A stretch of DNA of 56,208 nucleotides from an uncultured Atopobium sp. Its GTDB lineage: Bacteria; Actinomycetota; Coriobacteriia; Coriobacteriales; Atopobiaceae. Positions 8,367 through 16,443 of this stretch are shown here, one piece after another; the first letter of the stretch is position 1; the number at the start of each line of letters is the position of its first letter. Position numbers and translations under genes: made by a program. Where the stretch lies: NCBI GenBank assembly GCA_937997345.1, contig CALKTD010000006.1, forward strand, positions 1-56,208, in the 5' to 3' direction. The notes under the pieces are model-generated. The model made no database searches and was not told where the DNA came from. It saw nothing but the letters and a program-made list of their open reading frames with translations.

Positions 8367-9859
8367 CTCTTTTTTTCGCCAATGGCGGAAAAGAACATTT
8401 GCTTTATCTGCTCCTTATTATCTATGCGACACTTTAAATCACAGCTAATTTCACCATCTGAAAGCACGAGCACGCGATTGCATGTTTTGCAAAAGAATTC
8501 AAAGTCGTGCGTAACAACAAATATGATTTTCCCCTGTTCGGAAAGACTTTGGACGATTCTCGCCACTCTAATCATACTTTCGTAATCTAGGCCACTGGTA
8601 GGCTCGTCAAAGACGATTATTTCTTTTTTGCAAACTTGCCCCACGGCAACGGCCACCCTTTGCTTTTGTCCACCAGAAAGCGTGCCTGGATGTTGTTTGG
8701 CAAGAGGCAACAGATCCAGCGTATCCATCGTTTCTGCAATAACTCGTGGATCTGGTCTATTTATTCCGAAGGAGCATTCTTCCTCTACGTTCTCTGCAAA
8801 AAGCTCATAGTTCACATCCTGCATGACCATGTAAGAGATTTTCTGTCGTTTCTTTGTTGGAATTACCTTTTCATCCCAGAAAAAATCTCCTTTTATTTCT
8901 CTATGTAGTCCGCAAAGAGCCCGAGAAAACGTTGTCTTTCCGACACCGTTTTTTCCTACAATCGCAATAACTTCACCTTGTGAAAACCTTGCATTGATAT
9001 CCCTTATCACAACTTTGTTTCTATAGAAAAAAGAAGTGTTTTTCAGTTCTAGTTTTACATTGCTCGCTTCTCCGTTAATTACCTCGGGAAGTTCTTTTTG
9101 TAAGTTAGTAGTTCGAAGACCCATGTCCTGGCGTTCTTCATCAGTCAAAGTTAGGAACTCTTTGGCAGAATAAATCTTTTTTATTTGTCCCTCATCAAAT
9201 ACGATGATTCGATCAACAATTCCCATCAGATAATAGAGTCGGTGCTCAGCAATTAAAATAGTTTTTCCTTGAGATTTAAGCCTTTTTATATGGGCTCTTA
9301 AAGCAGCTATCGTTTCAATGTCCAGATTGGATGATGGCTCGTCTAACAAAAAAACGGATGGGCTCATAGCATATACAGAGGCAAAGGCAATCTTCTGCTT
9401 TTCTCCTCCTGAAAGAGAAAAAATATTTCGTTTAAGTAGATTTTCAATCTCCAAATCTTTTGCTGTGGAAGCTACTTTTTCTTCAATCTGTTTTCTTGGT
9501 AATGCAAGATTCTCCATACCAAAAGCAATTTCGCTATCTGTATCCATGTTGAAAAACTGCGTTCTTGGGTTCTGGAATACTGATCCAACATGAGATGCAA
9601 CTTCGTATATTGGCATTTCTGAAATGTTGCGACCATCAAGTAGAACCTCTCCGGTCAACTTACCTGTATAAAAATTTGGAACAAGTCCATTCACAAGGCG
9701 AGTTATTGTGGTTTTACCACATCCGCTCTTTCCACAGAGAAGGACACATTCTCCATCGTTCACTTTCAAATTGATATCGCGCAAACTATCCTTTTTGCGA
9801 ATATCTTCTTGCTCCCCGCGGAAGTCATACGAAAAGGACACGTGCCTGAATTCGATCAT
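8363..9859 (-). CDS. ECF transporter double ATPase (EcfA-EcfA' fusion)
   Basis: A 498-residue protein with two complete ABC ATPase domains and no membrane part. Domain 1 (about 1-235) has Walker A GKSGCGKTT, signature LSGGEKQK and Walker B VFLLDEPSSNLD; domain 2 (about 275-490) has GKNGVGKTT, LSGGQKQR and IIVFDEPTSGLD. This is the usual layout of fused energy-coupling-factor ATPases that drive a T component and a substrate-binding S component. Both partners are encoded just upstream, with a 3-base gap to EcfT and a 4-base overlap with the half-transporter gene downstream. No catalytic residue is missing, so both sites look active. Confidence 0.93.
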   Translation of the reverse strand: MIEFRHVSFSYDFRGEQEDIRKKDSLRDINLKVNDGECVLLCGKSGCGKTTITRLVNGLVPNFYTGKLTGEVLLDGRNISEMPIYEVASHVGSVFQNPRTQFFNMDTDSEIAFGMENLALPRKQIEEKVASTAKDLEIENLLKRNIFSLSGGEKQKIAFASVYAMSPSVFLLDEPSSNLDIETIAALRAHIKRLKSQGKTILIAEHRLYYLMGIVDRIIVFDEGQIKKIYSAKEFLTLTDEERQDMGLRTTNLQKELPEVINGEASNVKLELKNTSFFYRNKVVIRDINARFSQGEVIAIVGKNGVGKTTFSRALCGLHREIKGDFFWDEKVIPTKKRQKISYMVMQDVNYELFAENVEEECSFGINRPDPRVIAETMDTLDLLPLAKQHPGTLSGGQKQRVAVAVGQVCKKEIIVFDEPTSGLDYESMIRVARIVQSLSEQGKIIFVVTHDFEFFCKTCNRVLVLSDGEISCDLKCRIDNKEQIKQMFFSAIGEKKR

Positions 9860-9862
9860 TCG

Positions 9863-10588
9863 TTATATACCCCTCCAAACACAACCCAAAACAAGCACGT
9901 AAACTGCAAAAGCAATGGCAATCCAGTCCCTTTTTCGAAACTTTATTTGAAGAAGGCAAGTGCGTGGTTTTGGATTCTCTATCCCGCGCGTAACTGCAGC
10001 GGCCGAAAGCTCATCAGCTGTATTAGAAGCTGTCATCAATATCGGGACATAAAGGCATTCCACCATCATAACTGGGTTTTTAAAAAATCCAAATAAAGAG
10101 GGTTTCACGTCTCTAAGTCGCATGGCGTCTTTTATATAGTTCCAGTCTTCACAAACTGACGGTATATATCGAAGCATAACTGCTAGTGGAATAACAATCT
10201 TATTAGGGATACGCGCTTTGTTCATCGCAGTCAGAAATTCATTAACTTTAGTTGTAGAAAGAATAATACTTGCCAAGAATGCACAAGGGTAGACTGTATA
10301 AAACAAGCCGAGCCAAGCTGTAAAGACGGTATAAAGTATTCCTTTTTCAAGCGACATAATAAATAGTGTCACCATATAAAAAATGGCATAAAATGCAGCA
10401 TAAAAAAGTGACCTACGAACTTTTCCGCTTGCACACCCAAATACTACAACCGCAAAAACAAGCGCGCTCTCATATTGGAGCGATGTTGCAATCGTTGAAG
10501 AAATCACACATAGAAAAAGTAAGATGAATTTTGTGCGTGGATCAAATCGTGATTCAAAGTGTTTTATTGTATACGCGCTCCAAATCAT
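9863..10588 (-). CDS. ECF transporter T component (EcfT/CbiQ family)
   Basis: A 241-residue membrane protein with about five to six hydrophobic segments and the family's coupling-helix motifs: VMLRYIPSV followed by MRLRDVKPS, and after the last cytoplasmic helix AVTRGIENP. In EcfT proteins the Ala-Arg-Gly type motifs contact the two ATPases. The start ATG overlaps the stop of the S-component gene by 4 bases. It is the scaffold of the importer, transmitting ATP hydrolysis to the S component. Family assignment is firm. Confidence 0.9.
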   Translation of the reverse strand: MIWSAYTIKHFESRFDPRTKFILLFLCVISSTIATSLQYESALVFAVVVFGCASGKVRRSLFYAAFYAIFYMVTLFIMSLEKGILYTVFTAWLGLFYTVYPCAFLASIILSTTKVNEFLTAMNKARIPNKIVIPLAVMLRYIPSVCEDWNYIKDAMRLRDVKPSLFGFFKNPVMMVECLYVPILMTASNTADELSAAAVTRGIENPKPRTCLLQIKFRKRDWIAIAFAVYVLVLGCVWRGI

Positions 10589-11196
10589 GACGTTATCCCA
10601 GCTTTTTCAAATTGCTTCTTGAGTAATTTGCTGCCAATAAAACCGCTAATAAGTGCAACTAAAATCGTGCCGGCTACCATAGTCACTAAGACCCACTGGT
10701 TGACAGATGCTGTCATCGTATCTAGATATTCAAGTGGTGTACCTTTCTCCAACATTCGGCTTATCCAAGCCTGCGGATTAATGAAATAGGCAATGTATGA
10801 CCCGGTTCCGCCAAGACAGAAAACAACATAAGACAAAATATTAATTTTTATACTTTTATAGCGCCTGATCCATGCTACTAGTTCCGCAAGTATACTGCCG
10901 ATTAGATATCCAATGGTCATGCCAATATGCATACCCGTTACATAACAAAAAGTTGCCATTAACAGCCCCGCTATAAAGATTGGTCCTGATTTTGGAACTT
11001 TTGCCACTAATAAAAGATATACAGGCCCAGCGAGGAGTGCAGCGCCTACTGGATAATAAAAAGTTAAAGCAGGAAACATTGCAAACGGACCCCCACTCAG
11101 TGCGATGCATAGAAAAATGAGTGCTGAAAAAATACCAACTGTAATGAGCTCCTTGACTGTAAGGCTCTGTTTCTTGATATTCTTTTTGTTTGTCAT
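10585..11196 (-). CDS. ECF transporter S component, MptD / Trep_Strep family
   Basis: A 203-residue membrane protein with about five to six hydrophobic segments and a Lys-rich N-terminus (KKNIKKQSLTVKELI). It fits the MptD-like 'Trep_Strep' S-component group, for instance GGPFAMFPALTFYYPVGAALLAG-like early helices and the C-terminal GTILVALISGFIGSKLLKK. S components bind the transported compound and dock on EcfT. The start at 11196 has the ribosome site GGAGGTC nine bases upstream. It is the first gene of the operon that runs left to 4898. The ligand is unknown; the flanking YbtPQ-like pair suggests a metal chelate rather than a vitamin, which is inference. Confidence 0.85.
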   Translation of the reverse strand: MTNKKNIKKQSLTVKELITVGIFSALIFLCIALSGGPFAMFPALTFYYPVGAALLAGPVYLLLVAKVPKSGPIFIAGLLMATFCYVTGMHIGMTIGYLIGSILAELVAWIRRYKSIKINILSYVVFCLGGTGSYIAYFINPQAWISRMLEKGTPLEYLDTMTASVNQWVLVTMVAGTILVALISGFIGSKLLKKQFEKAGITS

Positions 11197-11255
11197 GATG
11201 AATGACCTCCGTTTACATTCATATTGAAATCTAAAAGACGCTATAACAATATGAA

Positions 11256-11271
11256 GTTAGTTGTATCTAAC
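11256..11271. promoter_or_regulatory. Inverted repeat in the divergent ECF/AraC promoter region
   Basis: The bases read GTTAG-TTGTAT-CTAAC, a perfect 5-base inverted repeat with a 6-base spacer, about 60 bases upstream of the S-component start codon and 108 bases upstream of the AraC-type gene. It may be an operator for one of the two divergent transcripts. Support is sequence symmetry and position only. Confidence 0.35.
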
Positions 11272-11320
11272 CTTAAAAACAGCATAAAATATCAGGGAAA
11301 TCGAAATAGCTCTACTAATT

Positions 11321-11361
11321 GTTATTCGTCTGATTGGTATGTTATTCTGTCCGATTTGTAT
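11321..11361 (+). promoter_or_regulatory. Tandem 20/21-bp direct repeat, candidate AraC-family operator
   Basis: Two adjacent copies, 11321-11340 and 11341-11361, each begin GTTATTC and end GATT-GTAT; apart from one inserted base they differ at only two or three positions. The repeat period is two helical turns, so both copies lie on the same face of the helix, which is how AraC-type regulators usually bind. The second copy ends 17 bases before the start codon of the AraC-type gene at 11379, a position suited to autoregulation and possibly to control of the divergent importer operon. Confidence 0.5.
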
Positions 11362-11378
11362 GATTCTGAGGTGCATAC

Positions 11379-12356
11379 ATGGGAATCAGTGAGTTTTACG
11401 AAGATTGGCTTACTCGCAGTGGATTTGTTGAAACAAAGTCGTCGCCAAACTACTGCCCTGCTGGAAAACTGTACCTTGCTCCAAAAGAAGTAGCCTGTGG
11501 ATATTACTGGGTTTACGGAGAAAAGAATCTGTTTGATATCAAAATACATGATTTTTATTTCTTTGAAGATAGCTTTATCTCTCTTAACACACCAGAATGT
11601 TTAAGTATTACTTATTACGATTCTGTGTCCGGTGAAGAGTTGACTCCTTACCGCCGTCTAACTGCAGGATGTGTAAAATCCTTTTACGGAGGACATGAAG
11701 CCTATAAGGCCATTTTTCATAAGAACATTCCAGTTCGTTCCGTGGGTATAGAAGTATTCCCTGCATATTATGAAAAATATCTACGTGAAAAATATCCTGA
11801 TGACTATATTCCGCCACATGAGGCTTTTAGTCGTATAGGGCAAACGTTTAACTTTCCGGAGATGTCACATCTTTTACAGCAAGTTTGGGATTATAAAGGT
11901 GAAGGCATACCAGCAAAGTTGTTCTATGAATCTAAGGTTGCGGAAGCCGTTTCTCTTGTTTATGAACATGGGAAAAAGAGTAAAAATGATCTTTGTACAA
12001 GGATATCTCAACAGGACGTAGATGCCTTGAGCAATGTTGCCTCCTATATAAATGACCATTACAACACAGAGCTTCCACTTGCTATGCTTGCTCGAATTGC
12101 GTGCATGGGTACAACAAAATTGAAAACCTCCTTTAAATGCATATATCACTGCACTATTTCTGAATACATCCAGCAGCGACGCATGAGTCAAGCGGAAATG
12201 CTCCTGACCTCTACAGACTTTGCAATAGAGCAGGTTTCTTCAGCTGTTGGATATTCCAATGCAGGAAGATTTGCTGCAAATTTCAAAAATAATACGGGAT
12301 TGTTTCCTGCAGAATATAGAAAGATATCTCGCAGGAAATTCAAGCTAAGTGATTGA
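11379..12356 (+). CDS. AraC-family transcriptional regulator (YbtA-like)
   Basis: A 325-residue protein whose last 100 residues are a double helix-turn-helix: LPLAMLARIACMGTTKLKTSF for the first and AIEQVSSAVGYSNAGRFAANF for the second, closing with the FPAEYRK signature of the family. The N-terminal 210 residues are the ligand-sensing part, not recognisable beyond that. The ATG at 11379 has GAGGTG six bases upstream. It is transcribed away from the ECF/ABC operon and overlaps the hydrolase gene region downstream, so it is the obvious regulator of both. In the yersiniabactin system a regulator of this family senses the metal-loaded siderophore; the same role here is inference. Confidence 0.88.
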   Translation: MGISEFYEDWLTRSGFVETKSSPNYCPAGKLYLAPKEVACGYYWVYGEKNLFDIKIHDFYFFEDSFISLNTPECLSITYYDSVSGEELTPYRRLTAGCVKSFYGGHEAYKAIFHKNIPVRSVGIEVFPAYYEKYLREKYPDDYIPPHEAFSRIGQTFNFPEMSHLLQQVWDYKGEGIPAKLFYESKVAEAVSLVYEHGKKSKNDLCTRISQQDVDALSNVASYINDHYNTELPLAMLARIACMGTTKLKTSFKCIYHCTISEYIQQRRMSQAEMLLTSTDFAIEQVSSAVGYSNAGRFAANFKNNTGLFPAEYRKISRRKFKLSD

Positions 12357-12367
12357 TTCGAGCAGCT

Positions 12368-13114
12368 ATGAAAACGGTAGAATTTGGAAAACAACATAAC
12401 GACGTAATCATGCTGCTTCACGGCGGCGGTTTGTCTTGGTGGAACTATAAAGCCGAGGCTGAACTGCTGAAGAATCAATATCACGTTGTGCTGCCAATCC
12501 TTGACGGACACGCAGGTAGTGACAATGATTTTATAAGTATTGAGAAAAACGCAAGTTGGCTCATTTCTTTTATTGATAAAGAATTTGGAGGCTCAGTTCT
12601 CCTTATTGGAGGGCTGTCCCTTGGCGCACAGATTTTAGTAGAAATGCTGACGCAACAAAATACAATTTGTCAAAACGCTGTCATTGAAAGTGCATCTGTC
12701 ATTCCGTCCAAGCTGACAAATGCCTTGATTAAACCAATGTTCTCTCTAAGTTATGGCTTAGTGAAAAAGAAGTGCTTTGCTCAAATGCAATTTGACTATC
12801 TTCATATTCGTAAAGATTTATTTGAAGACTATTATCGGGACACGTCACAAATCTCAAAAGAGAACATGATTGCATTTCTGGAAGCAAATACATCCTATGA
12901 GATAAAACCCGGCCTTCAGAATGCTCACACTAAAGTCCATATACTTGTTGGAGAAAAAGAGCAGAAAAAGATGATCTGCTCAGCAGAACAATTACATGAG
13001 GCACTGCCTGATAGCGTTCTTGAAATAAAGAAAGGCTTATATCATGGCGAGTATTCCATCAATTACCCCGAAGAGTATACAAAAGAACTCCTAGACATGA
13101 TTAATGCCCAATAA
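12368..13114 (+). CDS. Alpha/beta hydrolase, possibly acting on an imported metallophore
   Basis: A 248-residue alpha/beta hydrolase: oxyanion region MLLHGGGLSWWNY, nucleophile elbow GGLSLGAQ (Ser in GLSLG), and the His in KGLYHGEYS near the end. I choose ATG 12368 rather than the in-frame TTG at 12353 because the protein fold starts right after it (KTVEFGKQHNDVIMLLHG); neither has a strong ribosome site, and coupling to the regulator that stops at 12356 is likely. Members of this family in iron loci can be esterases that open siderophores, or thioesterases. A stem-loop terminator follows at 13150, so regulator and hydrolase form a two-gene unit. The substrate is unknown. Confidence 0.8.
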   Translation: MKTVEFGKQHNDVIMLLHGGGLSWWNYKAEAELLKNQYHVVLPILDGHAGSDNDFISIEKNASWLISFIDKEFGGSVLLIGGLSLGAQILVEMLTQQNTICQNAVIESASVIPSKLTNALIKPMFSLSYGLVKKKCFAQMQFDYLHIRKDLFEDYYRDTSQISKENMIAFLEANTSYEIKPGLQNAHTKVHILVGEKEQKKMICSAEQLHEALPDSVLEIKKGLYHGEYSINYPEEYTKELLDMINAQ

Positions 13115-13149
13115 GACCCTTACCATCCGCTGCCCCATCAATCTGTCCT

Positions 13150-13188
13150 CTAAAATCTCAGGAGCTCCCGTGATTTTAGAAACTTTTT
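13150..13188 (+). terminator. Rho-independent terminator after the hydrolase gene
   Basis: CTAAAATC (13150-13157) pairs perfectly with GATTTTAG (13172-13179), with GGAGCTCC inside the loop, and is followed by AAACTTTTTCC. It closes the AraC-hydrolase unit 36 bases after the stop codon. Confidence 0.7.
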
Positions 13189-13304
13189 CCTAAGCCATCG
13201 CTGGACATCCGCGCTTGCTGCGTTCCGTAAAAATTAAGCGTACAATTGTTGCTGTGCACTACTTAGCTTTTCATCAGGGCATTTTTACGACTAGTGAGGC
13301 TCAT

Positions 13305-13913
13305 ATGAAAGTTCAGCAGCTCATCAAAGAAACGTGCGCGATAGCCGCCGAGGACATCGGCGCGGCAAGAGCAGATCAGATTGCACAGGCAGCTCAAACG
13401 CGATTCGAGGCGCTCTGTGCAGAAAATGCATCAGATTCCAAGGAACTTCGCGCTCATTCTTACAAGCGCATTTACCCTGGTATTGCAGTATATGAAGCTC
13501 TACGCGCAGAGGGCATCCCACAAGAAAAGGCCGTCTGGTATATCCGCGAATATTTCCAGCGATTTGCTGCCAAACGAGTCCCGCTCTTCCAATGGGCCAT
13601 CAAAACGTTTGGTCTTGCACGCAAGTTTCCTCGCCTCTTTAAATCAGGTATCGAGAAAAGCTGCACATCAAGTGCTGGATTTGCCTTTGAATATCCAGAA
13701 AGTCACGGTAACGAAGCTCGCCTTAACATTGTGAGCTGCCCCTACTATGAGATAACCAAAAGATACAGCTGCCCCGAAATAACCGCTGCATACTGTGATA
13801 GTGATGATGCAGGATACGGTAACTTGCACCCGCAGCTTATCTGGGGCCGTACAAAAACCATAGGCCACGGTAGCGATTGTTGCGATTTTCTCTTAGAGTA
13901 TAAAGAGAACTAA
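13305..13913 (+). CDS. L-2-amino-thiazoline-4-carboxylate (ATC) hydrolase-like protein
   Basis: A 202-residue soluble protein that matches the ATC-hydrolase-like family by its C-terminal pattern: VSCPYYEI, then CPEITAAYCDSDDAGYG, then WGRTKTIGHGSDCCDFLLEY. These Cys, Asp and Arg-Thr positions are the family's conserved core. The true enzyme opens the thiazoline ring of ATC in cysteine biosynthesis; most members are uncharacterised. I place the start at ATG 13305 (GAGG seven bases upstream) because the frame before it is non-homologous. The gene follows the metallophore-like cluster on the same strand but is separated from it by a terminator. The family is fairly sure; the substrate is not. 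Confidence 0.75.
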   Translation: MKVQQLIKETCAIAAEDIGAARADQIAQAAQTRFEALCAENASDSKELRAHSYKRIYPGIAVYEALRAEGIPQEKAVWYIREYFQRFAAKRVPLFQWAIKTFGLARKFPRLFKSGIEKSCTSSAGFAFEYPESHGNEARLNIVSCPYYEITKRYSCPEITAAYCDSDDAGYGNLHPQLIWGRTKTIGHGSDCCDFLLEYKEN

Positions 13914-13999
13914 TCACAGGCAGGCACTGCCTGCCGCTATCATCGATGAACTTTCGTCATCTACATGACGCGCTTTGAGCCCCTCTACTAGGAGTTTTT

Positions 14000-14989
14000 A
14001 TGCAAGAAAATCGTATGTTTTCCGACGTCAAGCTGGCAAAGAGACTAACTCCAGCTTGGCTTAGTCCCTTTTTAGCCGTTTTCTTGTTGGTCGTTGGGCA
14101 AATTATTGGCGCTATTGTAATGGCCATCTCAGCAGCTCTTATTATTGCCCCTTACTACATGACGCACCCAGAACTTCCATATCGCCTTTCCGATTCCCTC
14201 AATCTGAGAGAGATTTTTGGAGACTACTATCTTCTGGTAACGCTTCTTTCCTTTGTCTTTATTGCAGGTCTCTTTTTCCTGTGGGTAAAACTCTTTGAAA
14301 AACGTCCGATTGTTACCCTAGGATTTTACAAAGACAACTGGAAGAAAGAGCTGCTCAAAGGCTTTGGTCTAGGAATTCTTCTCTTCTCTGTTGTGATGCT
14401 GATTCTCATTTTGACCGGATCTTATCAATTAGTTGGCACTACTTTTACGCCCTATGCCCTTGGTTTTATTCTTCTTACCATTCTGTTTTGGATAATTCAG
14501 GGCGGAACAGAAGAACTTGTCACCAGAGGTTGGCTCCTTCCTGTCATGGCAGAGAAGTCCAACAAGATTGTTGCGATTGTAGTTTCAAGCAGTCTGTTTG
14601 GCCTTCTCCACATGTTTAACAGCGGATTTAGCATGCAATCCCTGATCGACCTAATTCTTTTTGGCATCTTGGAAACGTTCTACATCATCAAAACAGACAA
14701 TCTCTGGGGAGCTGCTGGCATTCACGGGGCTTGGAACTTTGCTCAGGGCAACATCTTTGGCGTTCTGGTAAGCGGAAGTGCCACAGGTAGCTCGCTGTTA
14801 AAGTTTGTTCCGAGCGGTGGCCCAGGCTGGCTTACTGGCGGAAACTTTGGTGCAGAAGGCTCCGCCGTCTCTGCGATTGTTATGCTGATAACCATCATGA
14901 TTCTTGCCTATCAGCTCAAGAAATCCGGCAAACTCTTTGTTAAGAAATCTGCCGAGAAACCCGTTGAAGCTGAAAGCAACAATTTATAA
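14000..14989 (+). CDS. CPBP family intramembrane glutamic endopeptidase
   Basis: A 329-residue membrane protein with about eight hydrophobic segments. The CAAX-protease/bacteriocin-processing motifs are intact: GGTEELVTRGWLLPVM (the EExxxR motif), FGLLHMFNSG (second motif with His) and GIHGAWNFAQG (third motif with His and Asn). These residues form the intramembrane active site. Start ATG 14000 has TAGGAG six bases upstream. The C-terminus ends in a Lys/Glu-rich cytoplasmic tail. There is no adjacent bacteriocin gene, so a general membrane proteolysis or immunity-like role cannot be chosen from context. Confidence 0.88.
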   Translation: MQENRMFSDVKLAKRLTPAWLSPFLAVFLLVVGQIIGAIVMAISAALIIAPYYMTHPELPYRLSDSLNLREIFGDYYLLVTLLSFVFIAGLFFLWVKLFEKRPIVTLGFYKDNWKKELLKGFGLGILLFSVVMLILILTGSYQLVGTTFTPYALGFILLTILFWIIQGGTEELVTRGWLLPVMAEKSNKIVAIVVSSSLFGLLHMFNSGFSMQSLIDLILFGILETFYIIKTDNLWGAAGIHGAWNFAQGNIFGVLVSGSATGSSLLKFVPSGGPGWLTGGNFGAEGSAVSAIVMLITIMILAYQLKKSGKLFVKKSAEKPVEAESNNL

Positions 14990-15041
14990 CTTTATATTTT
15001 GATGAATTTCAATACTTACTATCTAAAGAAAGAACTAAAGA

Positions 15042-15512
15042 ATGTGCCTGATTTGCGACAGAATTCAGATGATTAAAGAAGGAAATAATCCTTATTTTGT
15101 CAAAGAATTGGAAACAGGATATGTTGTCTTAGGTGATAATCAGCATTTTAAGGGATATACAATTTTTCTGTGTAAGCAACATGCAACAGAGCTTCATGAG
15201 CTAGACGCAGACTTCAAATTGAAGTTTCTTGAAGAAATGTCCCTTGTTGGAGAAGTGGTATCACGCGCATTTCCCTGCGAGAAAATAAACTACGAGCTGC
15301 TAGGTAACGGAGATTCTCATCTCCATTGGCATTTATTCCCTAGGGTTTCAGGTGACCTAGGCGAATACGGTCATAACGGCAAAGGTCCTGTCTGGTGGTA
15401 CCCCATGGAAAAGATGTATGACAGCTCAACCTGTCCTTCTCCAGAGGAATTAGAGACACTGAAGTCAAAGCTCTTACTTGAACTTACTAAGGTGCTGTCA
15501 TCTACAAAATAG
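15042..15512 (+). CDS. HIT family protein (histidine-triad nucleotide hydrolase)
   Basis: A 156-residue protein with an N-terminal CLICDRI segment and the histidine triad HLHWHLFPR at about residues 96-104, the catalytic signature of HIT nucleotide hydrolases and transferases. The N-terminal CxxC resembles the zinc-binding start of many HIT proteins. The ribosome site before ATG 15042 is weak (AAAGAA). It stands alone between the CPBP protease and a GyrI-like gene, so its nucleotide substrate cannot be inferred from neighbours. Confidence 0.88.
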   Translation: MCLICDRIQMIKEGNNPYFVKELETGYVVLGDNQHFKGYTIFLCKQHATELHELDADFKLKFLEEMSLVGEVVSRAFPCEKINYELLGNGDSHLHWHLFPRVSGDLGEYGHNGKGPVWWYPMEKMYDSSTCPSPEELETLKSKLLLELTKVLSSTK

Positions 15513-15561
15513 CCAGAAACGATAGGATTTTTAACAAGCTGTCGTAGGGGGGGCGAAAAAG

Positions 15562-16194
15562 GTGGCATTTGATTTCAAAAAGGAATTTAAAGAGCTCTAT
15601 GCACCAAAAAATAAGCCAGGCATAATAACTGTTCCGTCTATTAATTATCTTGCAGTAAGAGGATCTGGAGATCCCAACGTAGAAGATGGTGAGTACAAGC
15701 AGTCAATAGGACTGCTTTACGGCATTGCCTATACCATCAAAATGAGTAAAAAGAGCTCTCATCAAATTGAAGGGTATTTTGATTTTGTTGTTCCTCCATT
15801 AGAGGGCTTCTGGTGGCAAGAGGATACTCATGGTGTTGATTGCGCTCATAAAGAAAACTGCAAGTGGATTTCAGTTATTCGCCTACCCGACTTTGTTACC
15901 AAAGAAGATTTTGATTGTGCCATCGATGAAGCAACTAAGAAAAAGAAGTTAGATTTTTCTAAGGTAGAATTCTTTACCTATGAAGAAGGCCTCTGTGTAC
16001 AATGCTTGCATATTGGACCTTATAATAGTGAACCCGAAACCGTTTCCCTTATGCATGAATACATGGAGAGCCAGGGATACGTTTTAGACATCACTGCTGA
16101 GCGTATGCATCATGAAGTTTATCTGAGCGATGTACGTAAAATAGCTCCAGAGAAACTAAAAACTGTCATTAGACATCCAATCAGAAAAGCCTAA
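15562..16194 (+). CDS. GyrI-like small-molecule-binding domain protein
   Basis: A 210-residue cytoplasmic protein of the GyrI-like superfamily: it starts with DFKKEFKELYAPK and PSINYLAVRGSGDPN, has YGIAYTIKM, FVVPPLEGFWW, and ends with AERMHHEVYLSDVRKIAPEKLKTVIRHP, the typical beta-strand plus helix finish. The family includes drug-binding domains and some hydrolases of small adducts. The start is GTG 15562 with a G-rich ribosome site (AGGGGGGG) about ten bases upstream; no better ATG lies in range. No DNA-binding domain is attached, so it is a stand-alone ligand-binding protein or enzyme. Confidence 0.8.
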   Translation: MAFDFKKEFKELYAPKNKPGIITVPSINYLAVRGSGDPNVEDGEYKQSIGLLYGIAYTIKMSKKSSHQIEGYFDFVVPPLEGFWWQEDTHGVDCAHKENCKWISVIRLPDFVTKEDFDCAIDEATKKKKLDFSKVEFFTYEEGLCVQCLHIGPYNSEPETVSLMHEYMESQGYVLDITAERMHHEVYLSDVRKIAPEKLKTVIRHPIRKA

Positions 16195-16307
16195 TGAGGT
16201 TCATTATTCTAGAGATAAATCTGTGAATCCAATCTTCTAGGACTAAACCTATTTAACGCCTATTTCTGAAAAACGGACCTATCACAACACTTCATATAGC
16301 ATCTGTC

Positions 16308-16335
16308 CACTTCTCCTGCACCATAAAGAGAAGTG
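16308..16335 (+). repeat. Perfect 8-bp inverted repeat upstream of the surface protein gene
   Basis: CACTTCTC (16308-16315) and GAGAAGTG (16328-16335) form a perfect stem with a 12-base loop in the 250-base gap between the GyrI-like gene and the surface protein gene. There is no T run after it, so it may be a weak terminator, an operator or an mRNA leader hairpin. Nothing else is evident in this gap except the duplicated ribosome site at its right end. Confidence 0.4.
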
Positions 16336-16415
16336 AATTATGTGTATATAGTCAATTTTAAGCTTGAGCAGCAAGTTATTCTCGCCATTAATTATCATTT
16401 ATTTTTCTTGTTGTC

Positions 16416-16441
16416 GTTTGAGGAGAAAGTTTGAGGAGAAA
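16416..16441 (+). repeat. Exact tandem 13-bp duplication of the ribosome binding site
   Basis: GTTTGAGGAGAAA occurs twice back to back (16416-16428 and 16429-16441), directly before the start codon of the surface protein gene at 16444. Only the second AGGAG has correct spacing (about 5 bases) to the ATG; the first is a spare copy 13 bases upstream. Such a repeat is prone to gain or loss of a unit by slippage. Confidence 0.85.
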
Positions 16442-16443
16442 TA

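Noticed and set aside
13918..13935. GC-rich palindrome after the ATC-hydrolase-like gene as a terminator
   Set aside because: The stem (GGCAGGCA with TGCCTGCC) has almost no loop and no T run on either side; its function is unclear.
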